A DNA stretch of 19,699 nt. It comes from Myxococcales bacterium (GTDB taxonomy: Bacteria > Myxococcota > Polyangia > Fen-1088). Location: NCBI GenBank assembly GCA_003159055.1, contig PMLH01000649.1, positions 1 to 19,699 of the forward strand. The letters are read 5' to 3'. The notes below the pieces were generated by a model that saw only the letters and a program-made list of their open reading frames with translations, was not told the origin of the DNA and searched no databases. A program made the position numbers and the translations under genes. Shown piece by piece: positions 1-8,142 of this stretch (position 1 is the stretch's first letter; each line of letters opens with the position of its first letter).

Positions 1-249
1 GGAAAGATCACCAAGACGCAGGCCTACTACGTTTTCCGTCACTTCTCACAGTTCGTGGATGCAGGGGCTACGGTGGTAAAGACGAGCGGCAGCACGGATT
101 CGGTGGCGTTCAAGAACCCCGACGGCTCTCTGGTGGCCGTGGTCTACAGCAGCGCGGCCAAGAGCAACTACATGGTTGCCATCGGCGGCAAGAAGCTGCA
201 GTTCTCCATTCCTGCCGGCGGATGGGCGACCGTCAAATACAAGCCCTGA
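1..249 (+). CDS. GH30-family glycoside hydrolase, C-terminal fragment (5' end outside window)
   Basis: The plus frame is open from base 1 and ends with TGA at 247-249, giving 82 visible residues of a longer protein. The start (KTQAYYVFRHFSQFVDAG) matches the junction after the (beta/alpha)8 barrel in glycoside hydrolase family 30, where a 'YYxxxxFSxFVxxG' strand opens the small C-terminal beta domain. The rest (SLVAVVYSS, QFSIPAGGWATVKYKP) is the usual run of short strands ending that domain. The catalytic glutamates lie upstream of the window, so activity cannot be judged; GH30 enzymes act on beta-linked glycans such as xylan or beta-glucan. The downstream gene is also GH30, so this is probably a tandem pair for polysaccharide breakdown. 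A perfect intrinsic terminator follows 45 nt after the stop. Family call is good; substrate is unknown. Confidence 0.75.
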   Translation, partial: GKITKTQAYYVFRHFSQFVDAGATVVKTSGSTDSVAFKNPDGSLVAVVYSSAAKSNYMVAIGGKKLQFSIPAGGWATVKYKP

Positions 250-294
250 GCGCGTTCGCGCAGACAACGGCGCAAAGATCGTAACGAACCAACG

Positions 295-329
295 CCGCCC
301 AGCCCACTTCGGCTGGGCGGTTTCTTTTT
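295..329 (+). terminator. Rho-independent terminator of the first GH30 gene
   Basis: A perfect 10-bp GC-rich stem (CCGCCCAGCC at 295-304 pairing with GGCTGGGCGG at 311-320) with a 6-nt loop is followed directly by TTTCTTTTT. It lies 45 nt after the stop codon and has the full hallmarks of an intrinsic terminator. It makes the next GH30 gene a separate transcription unit. Confidence 0.92.
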
Positions 330-614
330 GTAGAATTCGCATGGGCACCTGAGGAAGCAAAACCATGGCGTGGCCGGCTGCCGACAGACGCCAGCGTTGG
401 AATCGCGACGGATCAACCGTAACGACCTCGACCGGACCGCGGGGCCGCCGGCCAGCCAGGCTGGTTGCAGGGGTGCGGTTGACGCAGCATCGGCTACTTT
501 TGAGGCGTTGGGCACGATCCGTCAATCGCCAGAGAGTGATCGGAATTTCCACCCCCTTTTGATGGATTGCATAGTCTCTTGACTATTGGGCGGCTTTCGG
601 CCCAAAGTCCGGGC
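330..614. other. Intergenic region upstream of the GH30 lipoprotein gene
   Basis: No convincing gene is seen here. Short open frames on both strands have no RBS, no recognisable domain and low-complexity Arg/Ala/Pro translations typical of high-GC shadow frames. It must hold the promoter of the downstream gene, because a strong terminator lies at its left edge, but no good -35/-10 pair stands out. A small inverted repeat (TTGGGC at 586-591, GCCCAA at 600-605) sits 9 nt before the 615 ATG and could fold in the leader. Confidence 0.5.
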
Positions 615-2417
615 ATGCGGACAGTCAACCACGGAATGGAATGTGTGCGTCGCGCGTGCCAGCTGTTGATCGGGCCCGTCGTCTTCGCCATGGTAATCAC
701 CGGCTGCGGTAGCAGCGGCAACTCATCGGGAAAGGGAGGTAGCACTTCCTCTGGCGGCTCCGTCGGAAGTGGCGGAAGCACCGGCAACGGTGGCAGCGGC
801 GGTAGTGGCTCAGGCGGGGCCAATGGCGGCGGCAGCGGCGGCAGCAGCGCCACCACCGGAGCCGGCGGTTCTGCGACTGGAGGGAGCAGCGGTTCTGCGA
901 CAGGAGGACACAGTGGTTCGCCAGCCGGTGGCTCGCCCGCTGGCGGTTCGCCCGCCCTCGGTGGTTCGTCCGCCGGTGGCAGCGGCGCGGGCGGAATTGC
1001 GGCGGGGGGCAAAGGTGGAACTCAAACCGGTGGCAGCACCACCAGCGGCATTGATGGAGGAAGCGCGGGCGCTGGGGGCGGTGGAGGCGGGAGCACAGGT
1101 GGAGTGACGGTGCAGCTCGATCAGAAGCACCAGACGGTCGAGGGCTTTGGCCTCAACACCGCCTTGGGCGGTGGAACCGTTCCCTGGGACACGTTCTACG
1201 GCACCAGCGGGCTCGGGTTTTCCATCGTACGGGTCGCAATGGATTCGGGTGGCAAGCTCAATGGCAGTGTCCCGGCCAAGAGCTACAACGCAAAGGTGAT
1301 TGGGTCGGCTTGGACCGCGCCCGCCAATTGCAAGGACAACAACAGCGAGAACAATGGTGGACACCTGCTTACGAGCTGCTACGACTCATGGTCGACAACG
1401 ATAGCCAACTTTGCGCAGAGCCAGGGCCTGTACGCAATGTCAGTAGCGAACGAACCTGAATTTGCGTCATGTGGTAGTAACGACCCATGCAACGGCACCT
1501 ACAGCACCATGGTCTATACTGCCAAGGAGATGGTGGCGTTTCTCAAGGTGGCAGGGCCGAAAATCCAAAAAGCGGGTGCCAAGGTTATCGCACCTGAAAC
1601 CTCGGAATGGCTCCACCTGTGGTCCAACATTTCTGCCGGTCCTGATCCTGGTGGAAAGAACAGCTCAGACCCGCTCAAGTGCGGCTGCTTATATATGACC
1701 ATCGCCAGCGCCGTTGCCGCCAAGTGCGCTGCCACCTGCACCCAGGGGAACGGCGGATACGACTATGGTCACGCCATGGCTGCCGATACGGCCGCGTGGG
1801 CCGCTGTCGACATCATCGGGACGCACGAATACGACTCGCAGCAGGCGTACGCCTGGCCTAGCGACGTTAACGGTGGAAAGCGCGACAAAGAGGTCTGGCA
1901 GACGGAAATGTCCGGTGTTAAGTGGTGGCCGGAGCAAGGACCGTCGAGCGACATCGCCAACGGCATCGCGGTCGCAGGCTGGGTTCACTCGGCGCTCGTC
2001 GTCGGCGAGGCTTCGGCGTGGCTCTATTGGTGGTACCAGGCGGGCGGTACCAACGACAACGAGGGTTTGGTCCTCCAGAACTCAACAGCAGTGACCAAGC
2101 GCGCCTATACGATCGGCAACTACAGCAAGTTCGTAAAGCCAGGCTACGTGATGGTGAGCGTTACGGGCAACTCCAGCGCGGATCTCCTTCTCTCAGCCTT
2201 TACGGGTACGGACGGCACCGTAATCGTGGGCATCAACAAGGGCAAGGACGTCAGCGTACCGATCACCATCGCTGGCGGGACGGCGCCAGCCTCGTGCACG
2301 CCCAACGTGACGTCGGCGAGCGACAACCTCAAGGCAGGAACTGCGGTCACGGTGACTGACGGCGTCCTCACGGCCGCGTTCACCGGCTCGACCGTTACGA
2401 CGTTCGTCTGCAAGTAG
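615..2417 (+). CDS. GH30-family glycoside hydrolase, lipid-anchored (probable xylanase or related beta-glycanase)
   Basis: From the ATG at 615 this is 600 aa. Residues 1-31 form a lipoprotein signal peptide (twin Arg, hydrophobic core LLIGPVVFAMVITG, lipobox ITGC with Cys31). Residues 32-163 are an almost pure Gly/Ser/Ala/Thr linker. The catalytic module follows (VEGFG at its start), with a probable acid/base Glu in VANEPE (E280) and a probable nucleophile in WQTEMSG (E431), the NE and TE signatures of GH30/clan A. A C-terminal beta domain begins near KFVKPG. The architecture suggests an outer-surface enzyme on a flexible stalk that hydrolyses plant or microbial polysaccharide; GH30_8-like glucuronoxylanase is my best guess but the substrate is not proven. 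The start is uncertain: ATG 636 leaves a 24-residue signal peptide and is equally possible, while the in-frame TTG at 567 looks too early. Neither ATG has a clear Shine-Dalgarno. Confidence 0.9.
   Translation: MRTVNHGMECVRRACQLLIGPVVFAMVITGCGSSGNSSGKGGSTSSGGSVGSGGSTGNGGSGGSGSGGANGGGSGGSSATTGAGGSATGGSSGSATGGHSGSPAGGSPAGGSPALGGSSAGGSGAGGIAAGGKGGTQTGGSTTSGIDGGSAGAGGGGGGSTGGVTVQLDQKHQTVEGFGLNTALGGGTVPWDTFYGTSGLGFSIVRVAMDSGGKLNGSVPAKSYNAKVIGSAWTAPANCKDNNSENNGGHLLTSCYDSWSTTIANFAQSQGLYAMSVANEPEFASCGSNDPCNGTYSTMVYTAKEMVAFLKVAGPKIQKAGAKVIAPETSEWLHLWSNISAGPDPGGKNSSDPLKCGCLYMTIASAVAAKCAATCTQGNGGYDYGHAMAADTAAWAAVDIIGTHEYDSQQAYAWPSDVNGGKRDKEVWQTEMSGVKWWPEQGPSSDIANGIAVAGWVHSALVVGEASAWLYWWYQAGGTNDNEGLVLQNSTAVTKRAYTIGNYSKFVKPGYVMVSVTGNSSADLLLSAFTGTDGTVIVGINKGKDVSVPITIAGGTAPASCTPNVTSASDNLKAGTAVTVTDGVLTAAFTGSTVTTFVCK
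708..1103 (+). repeat. Low-complexity GGC/GGT-AGC repeat encoding the Gly/Ser stalk
   Basis: About 400 bp of degenerate short tandem units encode GGS, GGSGS and GGSPA repeats directly after the lipid-anchor cysteine. The translation contains no predicted secondary structure, as expected for an extended spacer. Such tracts expand and contract by slippage, so length may vary between strains. Confidence 0.85.
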
Positions 2418-2443
2418 TTTCAGCGACAGTAGCTCGAATCACG

Positions 2444-2482
2444 ACGGCCATGGGGTCCAGACTGGCTCCATGGCCGTTCTGT
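2444..2482 (+). terminator. Probable terminator hairpin after the GH30 lipoprotein gene
   Basis: Starting 26 nt after the GH30 stop, ACGGCCATGG (2444-2453) pairs with CCATGGCCGT (2468-2477); further wobble and GC pairs extend the stem to about 14 bp. The following TTCTG is a weak T tract, so efficiency is uncertain. The hairpin is symmetrical and could also stop transcripts arriving from the minus strand. Confidence 0.55.
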
Positions 2483-2693
2483 TGTGCGGCTCGGGCGAGC
2501 TGACCAGGGTGTGGACGGCACCTAGCGGTCGTGGCCATTGGGCTCCTTGAGGGGGCCACCACAGGCGATTTTCTAACCGGTAGGCAGAATGGCGCTATTG
2601 AGCGGCATTGATCGCCACCAGGCGACGGTCAGTAGTAGCATGGGCCGCGGGGAAGGACGGCGCGCCCATCAGAAGAGCCAGCTCGGTACGGTG

Positions 2694-4379
2694 CTACTCA
2701 CACGCGTAGAATGGGTAACGGCCCTGCTTGTTGCACACGGTTCCCGCAGGGCATGTGGTGGCAAAGGGATCGCAGATCAAGGAGGCACCGGACGGCACGG
2801 AGGCTTGGCACGAAACTTGGTCCCCGCCGATATCGTAGGTCATTACGCATTCCTGCCCAGGGCAGTCATTGGGCCCGTCACAGAAGACGACGACGGACGA
2901 GCCCGTTCCCGCCGTGCCGCAGTTTCCACTCAGATCGTCCATTCGGCATCCATCTGCCGCGAGGCAATTTGTAACGTTGGTGCAAGAGACGCGTCCCGGA
3001 ACCCCGACGGTTTGGTCGCTCGCGGGGTGACACTGCCCGGCGCCAGCACATCCGTAGTCACAGTTTGTTCGTGATCCCACGCCAGCAGATGAGCAGGTTC
3101 TGCTCGTGTAAGCATCCACGCAGCTGCTCACACCAGGGTAGAAGGTCTTATCCCCGTCGTCGCAGTCGTCGTGACTGGTCACGTACCCAGTAGTTCCTGA
3201 ACAAACCTGCGCGGAGTGGTTGGGATCGCCGTGGTTGTCTCCATCAGCATCCCTGTACATGACGCTGGGGGGGGTGCCTCCGGTACATTCCCCCCACGCG
3301 GCGGTGGACTTGTCCGCGCTGATGGAACAACTCTGATGGCCGGCCGAACACGCGCCTGTTTGCGTGCAGGACTGGGTGTTCCCGGAGGTGCACTGGCAGT
3401 AGGAGAGTTCCTGTTTGTCTGCCGTGCCATTACAGTCGTTGTCCGCGGACGAGGTACAGTCGCGTGTGCTCGGACCGATGGATCCGGAACAGCCACCCCA
3501 GGCGCTGGTCGTCTTGTCGGCGCTGGCTGCGCAGGTTTGTGTGCCATGCTTGCAGATACCCGTGCCGTCAAGGCCCAGGTGCGAGCCACAATCCTGCGTC
3601 GTGCCCACCGGGCAGACGCAGTGGGTGGTCTCCTGATTGTCGGGCGTGCCGTTGCAGTCGTTGTCCAGGGTCGATGTGCAGTCTCGCAGCTTCGGCTGGC
3701 AGGGCGTGCCTCCTGAGCCAGTGCCGCCGCTGCCAACGCCGCCAGTGCCCGTTCCACCACTGCCGATGCCTCCAGTCGACGCCGTGCCGCCGGTTGCCGC
3801 GGTCCCGCCCGAACCGGTCACGCCGCCGCTGCCAGGTACGCCTCCGTTAGCCCCGCCCCTGCCGCCCGCGCCAACCGCACCGCCAGTGCCCCCAGTGCCG
3901 CCGCTTCCTGGTGTGCCACCGCCGGCCGCGATGCCGCCCAGGCCAGGGAAACCTCCAATCGACCCGGCTATGCCCCCCGCGCCGGGGACGCCGCCAGCGC
4001 CAACGGCGCCACCTGCTCCACTCGTTCCGCCCGCGCCGACTCCAGCCACGCCCCCGGCTCCTGGCGCTGCCGGGGCGACGTCGGCGTCAGATCCCGACGG
4101 AGCCACATCGTTGCGGGCTCCTGTCGTATCAGAGCCGATTGTCTGGTCTGGGCGCGCATCGGCGGTCGTGGTCGCATCGGACCGGGAAGCATCCACGCCA
4201 AACGTGCCGCCGGTGCCGGTCGATCTGCTCACGCACTGTCCAGAGGAACAGACGTAGCTGCTCGGGCAGTGGTCCGAGGTCGTGCAACGGACCTTGGTAT
4301 TGTCCACGCTGCGTACGCAGGCCACGGCGCCGAGGCAAATCAACACGGCAGTGCGGACACTCAAGAGGTGCGTTTTCAT
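2694..4379 (-). CDS. MopE-like Cys-rich lipoprotein with Gly-rich linker
   Basis: A 561-aa exported protein. Residues 1-21 are a lipoprotein signal (core AVLICLGAVA, Cys21). A small Cys module follows (C32, C38, C44, C49; spacing Cx5Cx5Cx4C), then an Asp/Thr-rich stretch and a 120-residue GGxG linker (about 107-226). Next come two ~70-residue copies of a module with the pattern RDCTSxxDNDCNGTxDxQE...SADKxTxAWGxC (about 227-301 and 302-368), then DADGDNHGDPN (377-387) and DDCDDGD (404-410), which look like the Asp-rich metal-binding loops of MopE/thrombospondin-type repeats, and a Cys-rich C-terminal domain to 561. A surface metal-binding or adhesive role is inferred; the true function is unknown. 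The ATG at 4379 is favoured over an upstream extension because GGAGG lies 6 nt before it and the lipobox follows directly. The start overlaps the stop of the TPR gene (TGATG), so the pair is probably translationally coupled. Confidence 0.88.
   Translation of the reverse strand: MKTHLLSVRTAVLICLGAVACVRSVDNTKVRCTTSDHCPSSYVCSSGQCVSRSTGTGGTFGVDASRSDATTTADARPDQTIGSDTTGARNDVAPSGSDADVAPAAPGAGGVAGVGAGGTSGAGGAVGAGGVPGAGGIAGSIGGFPGLGGIAAGGGTPGSGGTGGTGGAVGAGGRGGANGGVPGSGGVTGSGGTAATGGTASTGGIGSGGTGTGGVGSGGTGSGGTPCQPKLRDCTSTLDNDCNGTPDNQETTHCVCPVGTTQDCGSHLGLDGTGICKHGTQTCAASADKTTSAWGGCSGSIGPSTRDCTSSADNDCNGTADKQELSYCQCTSGNTQSCTQTGACSAGHQSCSISADKSTAAWGECTGGTPPSVMYRDADGDNHGDPNHSAQVCSGTTGYVTSHDDCDDGDKTFYPGVSSCVDAYTSRTCSSAGVGSRTNCDYGCAGAGQCHPASDQTVGVPGRVSCTNVTNCLAADGCRMDDLSGNCGTAGTGSSVVVFCDGPNDCPGQECVMTYDIGGDQVSCQASVPSGASLICDPFATTCPAGTVCNKQGRYPFYACE
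3702..4061 (-). repeat. Low-complexity repeat encoding the GGxG linker of the MopE-like lipoprotein
   Basis: Around 360 bp of degenerate GGC/GGT-rich units encode motifs such as GAGG, GSGG and GTGG between the Asp/Thr stretch and the Cys-rich modules. The opposite strand reads as Pro-rich open frames, which are artefacts of the repeat. Confidence 0.8.
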
Positions 4380-5239
4380 CAGAAGCCTCCACGCACAAGA
4401 ACACCAGCCTGACCGGGACCTACCGCTGGCGCAAGGGCAACATCGGTCTGTCCAGGAGAGCCGTGACGGCTCGCCCCGACCGCAACAAGAACCGCGCCCG
4501 TCGCAATGCAGGCAGCACCCACGCCGTAGCCCACCCATGCCAGGGTTCCGTAGGTCTTCTGGCTGGATTCTTTGCTCGAGGTGTAGGCATCGACGGTGTT
4601 CTCCATCTCGTCTGCCATGCTGTTGGCCTTCAGGTTGAAGATGACGCCGGCAACCACAGCCGCCACCCCGACGGCGCCCGTCGCGATGCCGCCGATGACC
4701 AAGGCCCTTCCGCTCTTCTCGGACTCGGGTGGAGCCTTGGTTCTTTCCACGATCTGATTCGTGGTGTCCGGTTCGGAATTCGGTTGCGGGGTCGTTTGCG
4801 GCGAGGGCTGGCCTACGGACTGGGGCGTCTTCACCTGGGCCTTCTCCTCCTCAGCCAGCTTCGCCTTGCAGTCCTCGATCTGCTTCTCGGCGGCGGCTCG
4901 GTCAGCCGGATCCAGCGTCGAGGTATCGCCGATACGCAGGTACTCCTCGAACCGCGCAATCGCATCCTTGTAGCGGGCATTCTGTTCCAGGCAGCGGCCC
5001 TGGTTGAAGATGTAGATGGGGTTCTTGAGGTCGATGAACAGATCCGCGAGGATCGAGACCCCGTTGTTGTAGTCGCCGGTGAGGCACGCCTTTCGAGCGG
5101 CCTTCTCCTGCAACTGCCGAGTGCTACCCGACTGGCGACCGGCAGCAAAGGCAGGTTCAACGGCGAGCAGGAGGGCGAAGAGGGCTGCCGAGATTGCCCA
5201 GGTGCGAGAGCCGATGATGCGTTCGGACCGCTTACTCAT
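4379..5239 (-). CDS. Exported TPR-like protein with two C-terminal membrane segments
   Basis: A 286-aa protein starting at the ATG at 5239. Residues 1-32 look like a cleavable signal peptide (WAISAALFALLLAVEPAFA), though it could be a signal anchor. Residues 37-112 have TPR-type helix pairs (ARKACLTGDYNNGVSILADLF, then YIFNQGRCLEQNARYKDAIARFEEYLRIG), followed by a charged helix (about 113-135), a Pro/Gln/Thr linker (136-175), and two Gly/Ala-rich hydrophobic segments (about 178-202 and 231-256). Proteins of this build are common and uncharacterised in Myxococcota and probably act as envelope scaffold or adaptor proteins. It has no clear Shine-Dalgarno; a weak promoter candidate lies in the 54-bp gap before it. 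Its stop overlaps the start of the MopE-like lipoprotein, suggesting the two products work together. Confidence 0.85.
   Translation of the reverse strand: MSKRSERIIGSRTWAISAALFALLLAVEPAFAAGRQSGSTRQLQEKAARKACLTGDYNNGVSILADLFIDLKNPIYIFNQGRCLEQNARYKDAIARFEEYLRIGDTSTLDPADRAAAEKQIEDCKAKLAEEEKAQVKTPQSVGQPSPQTTPQPNSEPDTTNQIVERTKAPPESEKSGRALVIGGIATGAVGVAAVVAGVIFNLKANSMADEMENTVDAYTSSKESSQKTYGTLAWVGYGVGAACIATGAVLVAVGASRHGSPGQTDVALAPAVGPGQAGVLVRGGF
4386..4390 (-). promoter_or_regulatory. Strong Shine-Dalgarno setting the start of the MopE-like lipoprotein
   Basis: GGAGG on the minus strand lies 6 nt before the ATG at 4379, inside the last codons of the upstream TPR gene. It fixes the start and supports coupled translation through the TGATG overlap. 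Confidence 0.85.
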
Positions 5240-5247
5240 AGCGGCGA

Positions 5248-5276
5248 ATTTTGGGCAGCCCCGTCTGCCATTGCAA
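5248..5276 (-). promoter_or_regulatory. Candidate sigma70-type promoter of the TPR gene
   Basis: On the minus strand TTGCAA (5276-5271) and CAAAAT (5253-5248) are separated by exactly 17 bp, each matching 4 of 6 consensus bases. Only 8 nt separate the -10 from the ATG, so a transcript from it would be nearly leaderless. Weak evidence in a high-GC background. Confidence 0.3.
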
Positions 5277-5293
5277 GCAAAATGCCCGGCAGC

Positions 5294-8071
5294 CTAGCCC
5301 TCGGAAGGACGAAGCTGGCACCCCTTGCGAACCAATTCGCATTGGGCCGGTTTCTCTTCGCCGAGCAGGGCTTCCAGCACCTCGACCGGGCGTGCGCTGC
5401 CGAGAGCGCTGACCGCCAGGCCGAAGAGAAGGACCCGATCGTCGTCGGCTGGCGGCCAGCCGAGCTTCGTGGCGAGATCGGCTCGCTCGTCCGCACAAGC
5501 GGCGCGGGCGAACAGCATGCTCTTGCGAACGTCGACGGTGTTGTCGCGGTCAGCGCGGCGGCTGTCGCTGCGCTCCCGACGGCGAGCCAACAACGGGGCG
5601 CCTGCATTCCACGTCGCTTCGGCGGCACGGGCAGACGTGCCTGCGGGCAAGCAAACCGCGTAGTGGGCCTCGCTGAGCACGCGTCCGAGCGGGGCCTCGC
5701 CGTCGACGAGCGTGGCCGCGGACACAAAGTCGATGCCGGGAGGAGAGACCTGTCGCAACCGGCCGAGGATTTCCTCGGCGGGCAATTTGTCGACCAGCTT
5801 CACGTCCAGAAATTCGCCGAGCGATGGGATACCGAGCCCGAGCGCGGGCCCAAACGACAAGCCGGGCTTCGGATGGAAACCGCGCGAATAGAAAATCTCC
5901 AGGCCGGCTCGCCGGAAAGCGCGCGGCAGATGGCGGACCAGGTCGAGGTGCGACTGGAACGCCGCCGGCCCCAGCTTGCTATAGCCCAAGCGGTAGCGCG
6001 CGGGCTCCCCTTGCATGGAATCGGTGTTCGGACGGGGCACAGAACGCGGCGAGGTCTTCTCGCGCCCCTTCTCGTCCTCAACCTTTGCCGCCCGCCGCCG
6101 GCTAGGCAAAGGCGCACGCGCCGACCAAGCGTTCATCCGCCGGAGGAAGAAAAGCCGCTCGCGCTTCATTCCGTCGAGGTCGCACGCCACGCCGCAGTCG
6201 TAGCAGACCAGCTTGCGCTCGCTAGCTACCTCGGCGTCTGCCACGTTTGAAGCATGCAAGAGCTGACCCGAGGGCTTTCCACACGGCGGTGCGGCCTGGT
6301 GGCGAAGCGCCTTGCGCATTTCTTTGCGCAGAAATTCGTCGTCGACGCCCACGTCGATGTGAGACCAAGGCAAGCGCGCATCGTCGGGCAAGCGGCCGAG
6401 GTAGCGGGCCGGCTCGAAGCCATGCGCGACCTTCTCCTCGGCGATGGCCTGGTCCCAGAGATCCATGCGCAACACCTCGTCCCAGCCGTCGAAACGACAG
6501 CCAAGACCAAACGCTCGCTCGAGAACGTCGGCGCACGCGCGGTCGCCGCGGGAAAAAATCGCTTCCAGATGCGACTGCCGGTTGTCGTGCATGCGCACGT
6601 CCACGCGCAAGCGACGCGCGTGCTCGACCAGCAGCGTGTGCTTGCGCGCAGTTTCTTCGTGGCTATCCATCGCCGCCCATTGCAGCGGCGTGTGGGGCTT
6701 CGGCACGAACGTCGACACGGACGCCACCACCCGCGCCGAACGCAGGTAGCGCCGCCCGACCTGCTGCACGCGCGCCGCGGTTTCGACGATGCCGATCACG
6801 TCCTCGTCGGTTTCGGTGGGAAGGCCAATCATGAAGTAGAGCTTCATGCGCTGGTGCCCGCGCGAGAACACGCGCTGCGCGGATTCCAGGATATCGTCCT
6901 CGGTGACGTTTTTGTTCACCAGATCGCGCATGCGCTGGGTGCCAGCCTCGGGCGAAAACGTGAGTCCGGTGATTCCGCCCGCCGCGAGATCGCCCAGCAA
7001 TTCCTCGTCGAGGCCATAGGCCCGCAGCGACGAAACCGAAAGCGACACTTTCTCGTCGCGTAGCTTGGCCATGGCCCGACGAATGAGCGGCGTCACGCAC
7101 GAATAGTCGGCGGGCGACAGCGACGCCAGCGAGGTCTCGTCGTAGCCGCCCTTGCGGATGCCGCCGACGAGAGCGTCGATGACCGCCACCGGATCGCGCT
7201 CTCGCACCGGCCGGTAGATGATGCCGGCTTGGCAGAAGCGGCACCCCTCCGTGCATCCGCGGGCAATTTCCACCGCCATGCGATCGAAGACCGCCTCGGC
7301 GTGGGGCAAGGGCGAATCGTCGGGGAAGGGAAAACGGTTGATGTCCTTCACCCAGCTCCGCTGCACGCGCTGCGGAACCCTTGCATCGCTGGGCTTGCCC
7401 ACGACGACGAGTCCGGTCGCGGCGTCACGCTCGGTGTCGTACAAAGCCGGCACGTAGAGGGGATAGCGCTCGGCCAAGCGAGCCAAGACTTCCCGCCGGG
7501 CGATCTTCGCGCGCCGCAAATCGGCGATCTCCAGGCACAGCGACGGGAGAAGCTCCTCTGCTTCACCGATGAAGAAGGCGTCGATGAAAGGCGCCAGCGG
7601 CTCGGGATGCGTGGCCACCGGACCACCCGCAAGAATCAGGGGTTCGGCATCGCCGCGTGCGCTTGCCCGGAGCGCAATCCCGCCCAAATCGAGGATGTTC
7701 AGCACGCCGGTGTAGTTGAGCTCGTACTGCAGCGAAAAACCGACCACATCGAAGTCGCCAAGACGGCTCGCGGTTTCGAGCGTATAGAGCGGCAGGCAGC
7801 GCGCACGCAGCTCCTTTTCCATGTCGGGCCACGGCGCAAACACCCGCTCGCAGGCGATGCCGTCGGCCTTGTTCAGAAGCCCGTACAGGATTTTGGTCCC
7901 GAGATGCGACATCCCGATTTCGTATGCATCGGGAAATGCCAGACACACGCGCACCCGTGCCCCAGCCAGGTCGGGCCGCTTTTCGCCGTATTCCCCGCCG
8001 GTGTAGCGCGAGGGTTTCTGGACTTGCGCCAAGAACGCCGCGTAAGGGTGGCGACTTTTCGGTTGTACCAT
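5294..8071 (-). CDS. TIGR03960-type radical SAM protein fused to a TIGR03936/DUF2344 domain
   Basis: A 925-aa protein. The N-terminal third (about 30-200; RVCLAFPDAYEIGMSHLG, LILAGGP) resembles the cobalamin-binding-like domain of the TIGR03960 group. The radical SAM core starts with CTEGCRFC (C273, C277, C280, the CxxxCxxC [4Fe-4S] ligands), followed by FSPEAGTQRMRDLVNK and KLYFMIGLPTETDED, which are typical core strands. A linker near 640-660 carries CYDCGVAC, perhaps a metal site. From about 686 the DUF2344 domain begins (YRLGYSKLGPAAFQSHLD, FHPKPGLSFG). The two domains are separate neighbouring genes in many bacteria and fused in others; the reaction is not known to me, and RNA or ribosome-linked modification is only a guess. 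The ATG at 8071 is chosen because conserved sequence starts right after it and upstream codons look random; no Shine-Dalgarno is seen. It lies 71 bp behind the GltJ-like gene. Confidence 0.93.
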   Translation of the reverse strand: MVQPKSRHPYAAFLAQVQKPSRYTGGEYGEKRPDLAGARVRVCLAFPDAYEIGMSHLGTKILYGLLNKADGIACERVFAPWPDMEKELRARCLPLYTLETASRLGDFDVVGFSLQYELNYTGVLNILDLGGIALRASARGDAEPLILAGGPVATHPEPLAPFIDAFFIGEAEELLPSLCLEIADLRRAKIARREVLARLAERYPLYVPALYDTERDAATGLVVVGKPSDARVPQRVQRSWVKDINRFPFPDDSPLPHAEAVFDRMAVEIARGCTEGCRFCQAGIIYRPVRERDPVAVIDALVGGIRKGGYDETSLASLSPADYSCVTPLIRRAMAKLRDEKVSLSVSSLRAYGLDEELLGDLAAGGITGLTFSPEAGTQRMRDLVNKNVTEDDILESAQRVFSRGHQRMKLYFMIGLPTETDEDVIGIVETAARVQQVGRRYLRSARVVASVSTFVPKPHTPLQWAAMDSHEETARKHTLLVEHARRLRVDVRMHDNRQSHLEAIFSRGDRACADVLERAFGLGCRFDGWDEVLRMDLWDQAIAEEKVAHGFEPARYLGRLPDDARLPWSHIDVGVDDEFLRKEMRKALRHQAAPPCGKPSGQLLHASNVADAEVASERKLVCYDCGVACDLDGMKRERLFFLRRMNAWSARAPLPSRRRAAKVEDEKGREKTSPRSVPRPNTDSMQGEPARYRLGYSKLGPAAFQSHLDLVRHLPRAFRRAGLEIFYSRGFHPKPGLSFGPALGLGIPSLGEFLDVKLVDKLPAEEILGRLRQVSPPGIDFVSAATLVDGEAPLGRVLSEAHYAVCLPAGTSARAAEATWNAGAPLLARRRERSDSRRADRDNTVDVRKSMLFARAACADERADLATKLGWPPADDDRVLLFGLAVSALGSARPVEVLEALLGEEKPAQCELVRKGCQLRPSEG

Positions 8072-8142
8072 CGAAGCGCAGTGTAGCAGGCCAATCCGCA
8101 GAGGGGAGTCCCCTCCCCTCGCTCGGCAAATCCGGTCGGCGG

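Noticed and set aside
579..607. TTGACT upstream of the GH30 lipoprotein as a promoter -35
   Set aside because: No acceptable -10 lies 16-19 bp downstream (CCAAAG region), so I do not call a promoter.
708..1103. Possible CRISPR or minisatellite in the GGC-rich tract
   Set aside because: Units are degenerate, in frame and encode a Gly/Ser linker. There are no spacers or constant repeats.
2640..2669. Possible terminator hairpin after the MopE-like lipoprotein (ATGGGC with GCCCAT)
   Set aside because: The stem is short with a large interior loop and no T tract follows on the minus strand.
4380..4538. N-terminal extension of the MopE-like lipoprotein by 53 codons
   Set aside because: It lies inside the TPR gene, is Cys/Arg-rich nonsense, and would bury the signal peptide.
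3911..6250. A 779-codon plus-strand open frame
   Set aside because: It is antisense to three well-supported minus-strand genes with signal peptide, TPR or radical SAM features. The translation is Arg/Pro/Ala-rich without domains, as expected from high-GC third-position bias.
8101..8115. GAGGGG-AGT-CCCCTC hairpin behind the GltJ-like gene
   Set aside because: Six base pairs with a 3-nt loop and no T run. It may be chance in GC-rich DNA and overlaps the region just before the rSAM gene.
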